Shown: piece by piece, positions 46,901 through 60,187 of the stretch
Layout: each line of letters starts with the position of its first letter
Position numbering within the stretch: position 1 is the stretch's first letter
From: Plumapathes pennacea
Lineage: Eukaryota; Cnidaria; Anthozoa; Antipatharia; Myriopathidae
NCBI GenBank assembly: GCA_964036295.1
Contig: OZ038464.1
Span: 1 to 64,000 of the forward strand
Reading direction: 5' to 3'
Length of the DNA stretch: 64,000 nt
The notes under the pieces: generated by a model
Database searches by the model: none
The model's input: the letters and a program-made list of their open reading frames with translations, nothing else
Told to the model about the DNA's origin: nothing
Translations under genes and position numbers: made by a program

Positions 46901-48600
46901 TGGCCAAAATCGGCCAAAAACCCTGGGCTATAGCCTTACGTTTTTGTCAAAATTCCAAGATTTTTCGACCTTCTCCGAATCGCATGAAACTTTCAGGAAA
47001 TGTTGCTGGGACTATTCCGACGCGTTTTGCATACTTTTTGTAAACTTTTAGGCCACGCGTCAAGAGAAATTACAGCAAATCATCGTCTAATTAAAACGTC
47101 GCGCTTTTCAAAGTTCTAAGCCATTTTACTGCTATATCTCACCAACGGATGATGATAGATCACGCAAATGTATTGCAGAATGTCTTCTTATAGTGCCGGG
47201 AAGGTTTCCTGAAAGTTTCAAGAGTTTTCAATTTTTGGCCAAAATCGGCCAAAAACCCTGGGCTATAGCCTTACGTTTTTGTCAAAATTCCAAGATTTTT
47301 CGACCTTCTCCGAATCGCATGAAACTTTCAGGAAATGTTGCTGGGACTATTCCGACGCGTTTTGCATAGTTTTTGTAAACTTTTAGGCCACGCGTCGTGA
47401 GAAATTAGAGCAAATCATCGTCTAATTAAAACGTCGCGCTTTTCAAAGTTCTAAGCCATTTGATTGCTATATCTCACCAACGGATGACGATAGATCACGC
47501 AAATGTATTGCAGAATGTCTTCTTATAGTCCCAGGAAGGTTTCCTGAAAGTTTCAAGAGTTTTCAATTTTTGGCCAAAATCGGCCAAAAACCCTGGGCTA
47601 TAGCCTTACGTTTTTGTCAAAATTCCAAGATTTTTCGACCTTCTCCGAATCGCATGAAACTTTCAGGAAATGTTGCTGGGACTATTCCGACGCGTTTTGC
47701 ATAATTTTTGTAAACTTTTAGGCCACGCGTCGTGAGAAATTACAGCAAATCATCGTCTAATTAAAACGTCGCGCTTTTCAAAGTTTGTAAGATAGTTTTA
47801 TTGCTATATCTCACCGACGGATGACGATAGATCACGCAAATGTATTGCAGAATGTCTTCTTATAGTCCCAGGAAGGTTTCCTGAAAGTTTCAAGAGTTTT
47901 CAATTTTTGGCCAAAATCGGCCAAAAACCCTGGGCTATAGCCTTACGTTTTTGTCAAAATTCCAAGATTTTTCGACCTTCTCCGAATCGCATGAAACTTT
48001 CAGGAAATGTTGCTGGGACTATTCCGACGCGTTTTGCATACTTTTTGTAAACTTTTAGGCCACGGGTCGTGAGAAATTACAGCAAATCATCGTCTAATTA
48101 AAACGTCGCGCTTTTCAAAGTTCTAAGCCATTCTATTGCTATATCTCACCAACGGATGATGATAGATCACGCAAATGTATTGCAGAATGTCTTCTTATAG
48201 TGCCAGGAAGGTTTCCTGAAAGTTTCAAGAGTTTTCAATTTTTGGCCAAAATCGGCCAAAAACCCTGGGCTATAGCCTTACGTTTTTGTCAAAATTCCAA
48301 GATTTTTCGACCTCCTCCGAATCGCATGAAACTTTCAGGAAATGTTGCTGGGACTATTCCGACGCGTTTTGCATAGTTTTTGTAAACTTTTAGGCCACGC
48401 GTCGTGAGAAATTACAGCAAATCATCGTCTAATTAAAACGTCGCGCTTTTCAAAGTTCTAAGCCATTCTATTGCTATATCTCACCAACGGATGATGATAG
48501 ATCACGCAAATGTATTGCAGAATGTCTTCTTATAGTCCCAGGAAGGTTTCCTGAAAGTTTCAAGAGTTTTCAATTTTTGGCCAAAATCGGCCAAAAACCC
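44000..48600. repeat. Eleven-monomer repeat (3,689 bp) inside the large duplication
   Basis: The series 44090 (B, CACCGACGG, then CACGGGTCG), 44427 (GATGATG, GTGCCAGG) and 44762 (GATGATG, CCCAGG) recurs at 47779, 48116 and 48451, offset 3,689 bp. Monomer 47444 joins a TTTGATTG head to the tail of a 43755-type monomer (GCATAAT), so it holds the junction. The second unit is cut at 48451 by the large duplication; its expected continuation is found after the second large copy, at 57504-58173. Confidence 0.83.
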
Positions 48601-48785
48601 TGGGCTATAGCCTTACGTTTTTGTCAAAATTCCAAGATTTTTCGACCTTCTCCGAATCGCATGAAACTTTCAGGAAATGTTGCTGGGACTATTCCGACGC
48701 GTTTTGCATAGTTTTTGTAAACTTTTAGGCCACGCGTCAAGAGAAATTACAGCAAATCATCGTCTAATTAAAACGTCGCGCTTTT
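48451..48785. repeat. Hybrid monomer at the junction of the 9.39-kb duplication
   Basis: The left part (TTCTATTG, GATGATG at 48490-48496) matches the 44762 and 57504 monomers. The right part (CCTTCTCC near 48646-48653, GCATAG, CGTCAAGAG) matches the B monomer at 39061, after which TATTGGAG follows as at 39398. The crossover therefore lies between about 48497 and 48647, inside the nearly invariant core. Confidence 0.85.
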
Positions 48786-51700
48786 CAAAGTTCTAAGCCA
48801 TTTTACTGCTATATCTCACCAACGGATGATGATAGATCACGCAAATGTATTGGAGAATGTCTTCTTATAGTGCCGGGAAGGTTTCCTGAAAGTTTCAAGA
48901 GTTTTCAATTTTTGGCCAAAATCGGCCAAAAACCCTGGGCTATAGCCTTACGTTTTTGTCAAAATTCCAAGATTTTTCGACCTCCTCCGAATCGCATGAA
49001 ACTTTCAGGAAATGTTGCTGGGACTATTCCGACGCGTTTTGCATAATTTTTGTAAACTTTTAGGCCACACATCGTGAGAAATTACAGCAAGTCATCGTCT
49101 AATTAAAACGTTGCGCTTTTCAAAGTTCTAAGCCATTCTATTGCTATATCTCACCAACGGATGACGATAGATCACGCAAATGTATTGCAGAATGTCTTCT
49201 TATAGTCCCAGGAAGGTTTCCTGAAAGTTTCAAGAGTTTTCAATTTTTGGCCAAAATCGGCCAAAAACCCTGGGCTATAGCCTTACGTTTTTGTCAAAAT
49301 TCCAAGATTTTTCGACCTTCTCCGAATCGCATGAAACTTTCAGGAAATGTTGCTGGGACTATTCCGACGCGTTTTGCATAGTTTTTGTAAACTTTTAGGC
49401 CACGCGTCGTGAGAAATTAGAGCAAATCATCGTCTAATTAAAACGTCGCGCTTTTCAAAGTTCTAAGCCATTCTATTGCTATATCTCACCAACGGATGAC
49501 GATAGATCACGCAAATGTATTGCAGAATGTCTTCTTATAGTCCCAGGAAGGTTTCCTGAAAGTTTCAAGAGTTTTCAATTTTTGGCCAAAATCGGCCAAA
49601 AACCCTGGGCTATAGCCTTACGTTTTTGTCAAAATTCCAAGATTTTTCGACCTCCTCCGAATCGCATGAAACTTTCAGGAAATGTTGCTGGGACTATTCC
49701 GACGCGTTTTGCATAGTTTTTGTAAACTTTTAGGCCACGCGTCGTGAGAAATTACAGCAAATCATCGTCTAATTAAAACGTCGCGCTTTTCAAAGTTCTA
49801 AGCCATTCTATTGCTATATCTCACCAACGGATGACGATAGATCACGCATATGTATTGCAGAATGTCTTTTGATAGTCCCAGGAAGATTTCTGAAAGTTTC
49901 AAGAGTTTTCAATTTTTGGCCAAAATCGGCCAAAAACCCTGGGCTATAGCCTTACGTTTTTGTCAAAATTCCAAGATTTTTCGACCTTCTCCGAATCGCA
50001 TGAAACTTTCAGGAAATGTTGCTGGGACTATTCCGACGCGTTTTGCATAATTTTTGTAAACTTTTAGGCCACACATCGTGAGAAATTACAGCAAGTCATC
50101 GTCTAATTAAAACGTTGCGCTTTTCAAAGTTCTAAGCCATTCTATTGCTATATCTCACCAACGGATGACGATAGATCACGCAAATGTATTGCAGAATGTC
50201 TTCTTATAGTCCCAGGAAGGTTTCCTGAAAGTTTCAAGAGTTTTCAATTTTTGGCCAAAATCGGCCAAAAACCCTGGGCTATAGCCTTACGTTTTTGTCA
50301 AAATTCCAAGATTTTTCGACCTTCTCCGAATCGCATGAAACTTTCAGGAAATGTTGCTGGGACTATTCCGACGCGTTTTGCATAGTTTTTGTAAACTTTT
50401 AGGCCACGCGTCGTGAGAAATTACAGCAAATCATCGTCTAATTAAAACGTCGCGCTTTTCAAAGTTCTAAGCCATTCTATTGCTATATCTCACCAACGGA
50501 TGACGATAGATCACGCATATGTATTGCAGAATGTCTTTTGATAGTCCCAGGAAGATTTCTGAAAGTTTCAAGAGTTTTCAATTTTTGGCCAAAATCGGCC
50601 AAAAACCCTGGGCTATAGCCTTACGTTTTTGTCAAAATTCCAAGATTTTTCGACCTTCTCCGAATCGCATGAAACTTTCAGGAAATGTTGCTGGGACTAT
50701 TCCGACGCGTTTTGCATAGTTTTTGTAAACTTTTAGGCCACGCGTCGTGAGAAATTACAGCAAATCATCGTCTAATTAAAACGTCGCGCTTCTCAAAGTT
50801 TGTAAGATAGTTTTATTGCTATATCTCACCAACGGATGACGATAGATCACGCAAATGTATTGCAGAATGTCTTCTTATAGTGCCGGGAAGGTCTCCTGAA
50901 AGTTTCAAGAGTTTTCAATTTTTGGCCAAAATCGGCCAAAAACCCTGGGCTATAGCCTTACGTTTTTGTCAAAATTCCAAGATTTTTCGACCTCCTCCGA
51001 ATCGCATGAAACTTTCAGGAAATGTTGCTGGGACTATTCCGACGCGTTTTGCATAATTTTTGTAAACTTTTAGGCCACACATCGTGAGAAATTACAGCAA
51101 ATCATCGTCTAATTAAAACGTCGCGCTTTTCAAAGTTCTAAGCCATTCTATTGCTATATCTCACCAACGGATGACGATAGATCACGCAAATGTATTGCAG
51201 AATGTCTTTTGATAGTCCCAGGAAGATTTCCTGAAAGTTTCAAGAGTTTTCAATTTTTGGCCAAAATCGGCAAAAAACCCTGGGCTATAGCCTTACGTTT
51301 TTGTCAAAATTCGAAGATTTTTCGACCTCCTCCGAATCGCATGAAACTTTCAGGAAATGTTGCTGGGACTATTCCGACGCGTTTTGCATAGTTTTTGTAA
51401 ACTTTTAGGCCACGCGTCGTGAGAAATTACAGCAAATCATCGTCTAATTAAAACGTCGCGCTTCTCAAAGTTTGTAAGATAGTTTTATTGCTATATCTCA
51501 CCAACGGATGACGATAGATCACGCAAATGTATTGCAGAATGTCTTCTTATAGTCCCAGGAAGGTTTCCTGAAAGTTTCAAGAGTTTTCAATTTTTGGCCA
51601 AAATCGGCCAAAAACCCTGGGCTATAGCCTTACGTTTTTGTCAAAATTCCAAGATTTTTCGACCTTCTCCGAATCGCATGAAACTTTCAGGAAATGTTGC

Positions 51701-54700
51701 TGGGACTATTCCGACGCGTTTTGCATAGTTTTTGTAAACTTTTAGGCCACGCGTCAAGAGAAATTACAGCAAATCATCGTCTAATTAAAACGTCGCGCTT
51801 TTCAAAGTTCTAAGCCATTTTACTGCTATATCTCACCAACGGATGATGATAGATCACGCAAATGTATTGGAGAATGTCTTCTTATAGTGCCGGGAAGGTT
51901 TCCTGAAAGTTTCAAGAGTTTTCAATTTTTGGCCAAAATCGGCCAAAAACCCTGGGCTATAGCCTTACGTTTTTGTCAAAATTCCAAGATTTTTCGACCT
52001 CCTCCGAATCGCATGAAACTTTCAGGAAATGTTGCTGGGACTATTCCGACGCGTTTTGCATAATTTTTGTAAACTTTTAGGCCACACATCGTGAGAAATT
52101 ACAGCAAGTCATCGTCTAATTAAAACGTTGCGCTTTTCAAAGTTCTAAGCCATTCTATTGCTATATCTCACCAACGGATGACGATAGATCACGCAAATGT
52201 ATTGCAGAATGTCTTCTTATAGTCCCAGGAAGGTTTCCTGAAAGTTTCAAGAGTTTTCAATTTTTGGCCAAAATCGGCCAAAAACCCTGGGCTATAGCCT
52301 TACGTTTTTGTCAAAATTCCAAGATTTTTCGACCTTCTCCGAATCGCATGAAACTTTCAGGAAATGTTGCTGGGACTATTCCGACGCGTTTTGCATAGTT
52401 TTTGTAAACTTTTAGGCCACGCGTCGTGAGAAATTAGAGCAAATCATCGTCTAATTAAAACGTCGCGCTTTTCAAAGTTCTAAGCCATTCTATTGCTATA
52501 TCTCACCAACGGATGACGATAGATCACGCAAATGTATTGCAGAATGTCTTCTTATAGTCCCAGGAAGGTTTCCTGAAAGTTTCAAGAGTTTTCAATTTTT
52601 GGCCAAAATCGGCCAAAAACCCTGGGCTATAGCCTTACGTTTTTGTCAAAATTCCAAGATTTTTCGACCTTCTCCGAATCGCATGAAACTTTCAGGAAAT
52701 GTTGCTGGGACTATTCGGACGCGTTTTGCATAGTTTTTGTAAACTTTTAGGCCACGCGTCGTGAGAAATTACAGCAAATCATCGTCTAATTAAAACGTCG
52801 CGCTTTTCAAAGTTCTAAGCCATTCTATTGCTATATCTCACCAACGGATGACGATAGATCACGCAAATGTATTGCAGAATGTCTTTTGATAGTCCCAGGA
52901 AGGTTTCCTGAAAGTTTCAAGAGTTTTCAATTTTTGGCCAAAATCGGCCAAAAACCCTGGGCTATAGCCTTACGTTTTTGTCAAAATTCCAAGATTTTTC
53001 GACCTTCTCCGAATCGCATGAAACTTTCAGGAAATGTTGCTGGGACTATTCCGACGCGTTTTGCATAATTTTTGTAAACTTTTAGGCCACGCGTCGTGAG
53101 AAATTACAGCAAATCATCGTCTAATTAAAACGTCGCGCTTTTCAAAGTTTGTAAGATAGTTTTATTGCTATATCTCACCGACGGATGACGATAGATCACG
53201 CAAATGTATTGCAGAATGTCTTCTTATAGTCCCAGGAAGGTTTCCTGAAAGTTTCAAGAGTTTTCAATTTTTGGCCAAAATCGGCCAAAAACCCTGGGCT
53301 ATAGCCTTACGTTTTTGTCAAAATTCCAAGATTTTTCGACCTTCTCCGAATCGCATGAAACTTTCAGGAAATGTTGCTGGGACTATTCCGACGCGTTTTG
53401 CATACTTTTTGTAAACTTTTAGGCCACGGGTCGTGAGAAATTACAGCAAATCATCGTCTAATTAAAACGTCGCGCTTTTCAAAGTTCTAAGCCATTCTAT
53501 TGCTATATCTCACCAACGGATGATGATAGATCACGCAAATGTATTGCAGAATGTCTTCTTATAGTGCCAGGAAGGTTTCCTGAAAGTTTCAAGAGTTTTC
53601 AATTTTTGGCCAAAATCGGCCAAAAACCCTGGGCTATAGCCTTACGTTTTTGTCAAAATTCCAAGATTTTTCGACCTCCTCCGAATCGCATGAAACTTTC
53701 AGGAAATGTTGCTGGGACTATTCCGACGCGTTTTGCATAGTTTTTGTAAACTTTTAGGCCACGCGTCGTGAGAAATTACAGCAAATCATCGTCTAATTAA
53801 AACGTCGCGCTTTTCAAAGTTCTAAGCCATTCTATTGCTATATCTCACCAACGGATGATGATAGATCACGCAAATGTATTGCAGAATGTCTTCTTATAGT
53901 CCCAGGAAGGTTTCCTGAAAGTTTCAAGAGTTTTCAATTTTTGGCCAAAATCGGCCAAAAACCCTGGGCTATAGCCTTACGTTTTTGTCAAAATTCCAAG
54001 ATTTTTCGACCTCCTCCGAATCGCATGAAACTTTCAGGAAATGTTGCTGGGACTATTCCGACGCGTTTTGCATAGTTTTTGTAAACTTTTAGGCCACGCG
54101 TCAAGAGAAATTACAGCAAATCATCGTCTAATTAAAACGTCGCGCTTTTCAAAGTTCTAAGCCATTTTACTGCTATATCTCACCAACGGATGATGATAGA
54201 TCACGCAAATGTATTGCAGAATGTCTTCTTATAGTGCCGGGAAGGTTTCCTGAAAGTTTCAAGAGTTTTCAATTTTTGGCCAAAATCGGCCAAAAACCCT
54301 GGGCTATAGCCTTACGTTTTTGTCAAAATTCCAAGATTTTTCGACCTTCTCCGAATCGCATGAAACTTTCAGGAAATGTTGCTGGGACTATTCGGACGCG
54401 TTTTGCATAGTTTTTGTAAACTTTTAGGCCACGCGTCGTGAGAAATTACAGCAAATCATCGTCTAATTAAAACGTCGCGCTTTTCAAAGTTCTAAGCCAT
54501 TTGATTGCTATATCTCACCAACGGATGACGATAGATCACGCAAATGTATTGCAGAATGTCTTCTTATAGTCCCAGGAAGGTTTCCTGAAAGTTTCAAGAG
54601 TTTTCAATTTTTGGCCAAAATCGGCCAAAAACCCTGGGCTATAGCCTTACGTTTTTGTCAAAATTCCAAGATTTTTCGACCTTCTCCGAATCGCATGAAA

Positions 54701-57700
54701 CTTTCAGGAAATGTTGCTGGGACTATTCCGACGCGTTTTGCATAGTTTTTGTAAACTTTTAGGCCACGCGTCGTGAGAAATTAGAGCAAATCATCGTCTA
54801 ATTAAAACGTCGCGCTTTTCAAAGTTCTAAGCCATTCTATTGCTATATCTCACCAACGGATGACGATAGATCACGCAAATGTATTGCAGAATGTCTTCTT
54901 ATAGTCCCAGGAAGGTTTCCTGAAAGTTTCAAGAGTTTTCAATTTTTGGCCAAAATCGGCCAAAAACCCTGGGCTATAGCCTTACGTTTTTGTCAAAATT
55001 CCAAGATTTTTCGACCTTCTCCGAATCGCATGAAACTTTCAGGAAATGTTGCTGGGACTATTCCGACGCGTTTTGCATACTTTTTGTAAACTTTTAGGCC
55101 ACGCGTCGTGAGAAATTAGAGCAAATCATCGTCTAATTAAAACGTCGCGCTTTTCAAAGTTCTAAGCCATTTTACTGCTATATCTCACCAACGGATGATG
55201 ATAGATCACGCAAATGTATTGCAGAATGTCTTCTTATAGTGCCGGGAAGGTTTCCTGAAAGTTTCAAGAGTTTTCAATTTTTGGCCAAAATCGGCCAAAA
55301 ACCCTGGGCTATAGCCTTACGTTTTTGTCAAATTTCCAAGATTTTTCGACCGCCTCCGAATCGCATGAAACTTTCAGGAAATGTTGCTGGAACTATTCTG
55401 ACGCGTTTTGCATAGTTTTTGTAAACTTTTAGGCCACGCGTCGTGAGAAATTACAGCAAATCATCGTCTAATTAAAACGTCGCGCTTTTCAAAGTTTGTA
55501 AGATAGTTTTATTGCTATATCTCACCAACGGATGACGATAAATCACGCAAATGTATTGCAGAATGTCTTCTTATAGTCCCAGGAAGGTTTCCTGAAAGTT
55601 TCAAGAGTTTTCAATTTTTGGCCAAAATCGGCCAAAAACCCTGGGCTATAGCCTTACGTTTTTGTCAAAATTCCAAGATTTTTCGACCTTCTCCGAATCG
55701 CATGAAACTTTCAGGAAATGTTGCTGGGACTATTCCGACGCGTTTTGCATACTTTTTGTAAACTTTTAGGCCACGCGTCAAGAGAAATTAGAGCAAATCA
55801 TCGTCTAATTAAAACGTCGCGCTTTTCAAAGTTCTAAGCCATTTTATTGCTATATCTCACCAACGGATGATGATAGATCACGCAAATGTATTGCAGAATG
55901 TCTTCTTATAGTGCCGGGAAGGTTTCCTGAAAGTTTCAAGAGTTTTCAATTTTTGGCCAAAATCGGCCAAAAACCCTGGGCTATAGCCTTACGTTTTTGT
56001 CAAAATTCCAAGATTTTTCGACCTTCTCCGAATCGCATGAAACTTTCAGGAAATGTTGCTGGGACTATTCCGACGCGTTTTGCATACTTTTTGTAAACTT
56101 TTAGGCCACGCGTCAAGAGAAATTACAGCAAATCATCGTCTAATTAAAACGTCGCGCTTTTCAAAGTTCTAAGCCATTTTACTGCTATATCTCACCAACG
56201 GATGATGATAGATCACGCAAATGTATTGCAGAATGTCTTCTTATAGTGCCGGGAAGGTTTCCTGAAAGTTTCAAGAGTTTTCAATTTTTGGCCAAAATCG
56301 GCCAAAAACCCTGGGCTATAGCCTTACGTTTTTGTCAAAATTCCAAGATTTTTCGACCTTCTCCGAATCGCATGAAACTTTCAGGAAATGTTGCTGGGAC
56401 TATTCCGACGCGTTTTGCATAGTTTTTGTAAACTTTTAGGCCACGCGTCGTGAGAAATTAGAGCAAATCATCGTCTAATTAAAACGTCGCGCTTTTCAAA
56501 GTTCTAAGCCATTTGATTGCTATATCTCACCAACGGATGACGATAGATCACGCAAATGTATTGCAGAATGTCTTCTTATAGTCCCAGGAAGGTTTCCTGA
56601 AAGTTTCAAGAGTTTTCAATTTTTGGCCAAAATCGGCCAAAAACCCTGGGCTATAGCCTTACGTTTTTGTCAAAATTCCAAGATTTTTCGACCTTCTCCG
56701 AATCGCATGAAACTTTCAGGAAATGTTGCTGGGACTATTCCGACGCGTTTTGCATAATTTTTGTAAACTTTTAGGCCACGCGTCGTGAGAAATTACAGCA
56801 AATCATCGTCTAATTAAAACGTCGCGCTTTTCAAAGTTTGTAAGATAGTTTTATTGCTATATCTCACCGACGGATGACGATAGATCACGCAAATGTATTG
56901 CAGAATGTCTTCTTATAGTCCCAGGAAGGTTTCCTGAAAGTTTCAAGAGTTTTCAATTTTTGGCCAAAATCGGCCAAAAACCCTGGGCTATAGCCTTACG
57001 TTTTTGTCAAAATTCCAAGATTTTTCGACCTTCTCCGAATCGCATGAAACTTTCAGGAAATGTTGCTGGGACTATTCCGACGCGTTTTGCATACTTTTTG
57101 TAAACTTTTAGGCCACGGGTCGTGAGAAATTACAGCAAATCATCGTCTAATTAAAACGTCGCGCTTTTCAAAGTTCTAAGCCATTCTATTGCTATATCTC
57201 ACCAACGGATGATGATAGATCACGCAAATGTATTGCAGAATGTCTTCTTATAGTGCCAGGAAGGTTTCCTGAAAGTTTCAAGAGTTTTCAATTTTTGGCC
57301 AAAATCGGCCAAAAACCCTGGGCTATAGCCTTACGTTTTTGTCAAAATTCCAAGATTTTTCGACCTCCTCCGAATCGCATGAAACTTTCAGGAAATGTTG
57401 CTGGGACTATTCCGACGCGTTTTGCATAGTTTTTGTAAACTTTTAGGCCACGCGTCGTGAGAAATTACAGCAAATCATCGTCTAATTAAAACGTCGCGCT
57501 TTTCAAAGTTCTAAGCCATTCTATTGCTATATCTCACCAACGGATGATGATAGATCACGCAAATGTATTGCAGAATGTCTTCTTATAGTCCCAGGAAGGT
57601 TTCCTGAAAGTTTCAAGAGTTTTCAATTTTTGGCCAAAATCGGCCAAAAACCCTGGGCTATAGCCTTACGTTTTTGTCAAAATTCCAAGATTTTTCGACC
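48600..57700. repeat. Large tandem duplication, copy 2 (about 9.05 kb, 27 monomers)
   Basis: This copy repeats copy 1 with one monomer fewer: two A monomers (40737 and 41072) became one (50125), and offsets fall from 9,388 to 9,053 bp. Both 1-bp-deleted GCATATG monomers are kept (49791 and 50460). Differences that make it a real second copy are C to G at 51313 and T to C at 51329, relative to 42260 and 42276. After about 57.7 kb the sequence continues as the interrupted 3,689-bp repeat would. Confidence 0.88.
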
Positions 57701-60187
57701 TCCTCCGAATCGCATGAAACTTTCAGGAAATGTTGCTGGGACTATTCCGACGCGTTTTGCATAGTTTTTGTAAACTTTTAGGCCACGCGTCAAGAGAAAT
57801 TACAGCAAATCATCGTCTAATTAAAACGTCGCGCTTTTCAAAGTTCTAAGCCATTTTACTGCTATATCTCACCAACGGATGATGATAGATCACGCAAATG
57901 TATTGCAGAATGTCTTCTTATAGTGCCGGGAAGGTTTCCTGAAAGTTTCAAGAGTTTTCAATTTTTGGCCAAAATCGGCCAAAAACCCTGGGCTATAGCC
58001 TTACGTTTTTGTCAAAATTCCAAGATTTTTCGACCTTCTCCGAATCGCATGAAACTTTCAGGAAATGTTGCTGGGACTATTCGGACGCGTTTTGCATAGT
58101 TTTTGTAAACTTTTAGGCCACGCGTCGTGAGAAATTACAGCAAATCATCGTCTAATTAAAACGTCGCGCTTTTCAAAGTTCTAAGCCATTTGATTGCTAT
58201 ATCTCACCAACGGATGACGATAGATCACGCAAATGTATTGCAGAATGTCTTCTTATAGTCCCAGGAAGGTTTCCTGAAAGTTTCAAGAGTTTTCAATTTT
58301 TGGCCAAAATCGGCCAAAAACCCTGGGCTATAGCCTTACGTTTTTGTCAAAATTCCAAGATTTTTCGACCTTCTCCGAATCGCATGAAACTTTCAGGAAA
58401 TGTTGCTGGGACTATTCCGACGCGTTTTGCATACTTTTTGTAAACTTTTAGGCCACGCGTCAAGAGAAATTAGAGCAAATCATCGTCTAATTAAAACGTC
58501 GCGCTTTTCAAAGTTCTAAGCCATTTTATTGCTATATCTCACCAACGGATGATGATAGATCACGCAAATGTATTGCAGAATGTCTTCTTATAGTGCCGGG
58601 AAGGTTTCCTGAAAGTTTCAAGAGTTTTCAATTTTTGGCCAAAATCGGCCAAAAACCCTGGGCTATAGCCTTACGTTTTTGTCAAAATTCCAAGATTTTT
58701 CGACCTTCTCCGAATCGCATGAAACTTTCAGGAAATGTTGCTGGGACTATTCCGACGCGTTTTGCATACTTTTTGTAAACTTTTAGGCCACGCGTCAAGA
58801 GAAATTACAGCAAATCATCGTCTAATTAAAACGTCGCGCTTTTCAAAGTTCTAAGCCATTTTACTGCTATATCTCACCAACGGATGATGATAGATCACGC
58901 AAATGTATTGCAGAATGTCTTCTTATAGTGCCGGGAAGGTTTCCTGAAAGTTTCAAGAGTTTTCAATTTTTGGCCAAAATCGGCCAAAAACCCTGGGCTA
59001 TAGCCTTACGTTTTTGTCAAAATTCCAAGATTTTTCGACCGCCTCCGAATCGCATGAAACTTTCAGGAAATGTTGCTGGAACTATTCTGACGCGTTTTGC
59101 ATAGTTTTTGTAAACTTTTAGGCCACGCGTCGTGAGAAATTACAGCAAATCATCGTCTAATTAAAACGTCGCGCTTTTCAAAGTTTGTAAGATAGTTTTA
59201 TTGCTATATCTCACCAACGGATGACGATAGATCACGCAAATGTATTGCAGAATGTCTTCTTATAGTCCCAGGAAGGTTTCCTGAAAGTTTCAAGAGTTTT
59301 CAATTTTTGGCCAAAATCGGCCAAAAACCCTGGGCTATAGCCTTACGTTTTTGTCAAAATTCCAAGATTTTTCGACCTTCTCCGAATCGCATGAAACTTT
59401 CAGGAAATGTTGCTGGGACTATTCCGACGCGTTTTGCATACTTTTTGTAAACTTTTAGGCCACGCGTCGTGAGAAATTAGAGCAAATCATCGTCTAATTA
59501 AAACGTCGCGCTTTTCAAAGTTCTAAGCCATTTTATTGCTATATCTCACCAACGGATGATGATAGATCACGCAAATGTATTGCAGAATGTCTTCTTATAG
59601 TCCCAGGAAGGTTTCCTGAAAGTTTCAAGAGTTTTCAATTTTTGGCCAAAATCGGCCAAAAACCCTGGGCTATAGCCTTACGTTTTTGTCAAAATTCCAA
59701 GATTTTTCGACCTCCTCCGAATCGCATGAAACTTTCAGGAAATGTTGCTGGGACTATTCCGACGCGTTTTGCATAGTTTTTGTAAACTTTTAGGCCACGC
59801 GTCGTGAGAAATTACAGCAAATCATCGTCTAATTAAAACGTCGCGCTTCTCAAAGTTTGTAAGATAGTTTTATTGCTATATCTCACCAACGGATGACGAT
59901 AGATCACGCAAATGTATTGCAGAATGTCTTCTTATAGTCCCAGGAAGGTTTCCTGAAAGTTTCAAGAGTTTTCAATTTTTGGCCAAAATCGGCCAAAAAC
60001 CCTGGGCTATAGCCTTACGTTTTTGTCAAAATTCCAAGATTTTTCGACCTTCTCCGAATCGCATGAAACTTTCAGGAAATGTTGCTGGGACTATTCCGAC
60101 GCGTTTTGCATACTTTTTGTAAACTTTTAGGCCACGCGTCAAGAGAAATTAGAGCAAATCATCGTCTAATTAAAACGTCGCGCTTTT
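57700..60187. repeat. Satellite segment after the large duplication
   Basis: 57839 (TTTTACTG, TTCGGAC) and 58174 (TTTGATTG) continue the 3,689-bp repeat. The tail of 58174 (GCATAC, CGTCAAGAG, AATTAGAG) switches to that of 55490, and 58509 follows 55827 at +2,682 bp. Then come 58844 (CCGCCTCC), 59179 (B), 59516 (GATGATG, CCTCCTCC) and 59851 (B). Only satellite is present. Confidence 0.78.

Larger units (their letters stand above)
39300..48600. repeat. Large tandem duplication, copy 1 (about 9.39 kb, 28 monomers)
   Basis: Markers recur 9,388 bp later up to about 50.1 kb (TATTGGAG 39460 to 48848; CACACATCG...GCAAGTC at about 39680 to 49068) and 9,053 bp later after that (CACGGGTCG 44372 to 53425 and 48061 to 57114; GTCAAATTTCC at 46280 to 55333; GATAAATCACG at about 46486 to 55539). 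Ends are placed to within a monomer at the left and about 150 bp at the right. Spot checks, not a full alignment. Confidence 0.9.
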
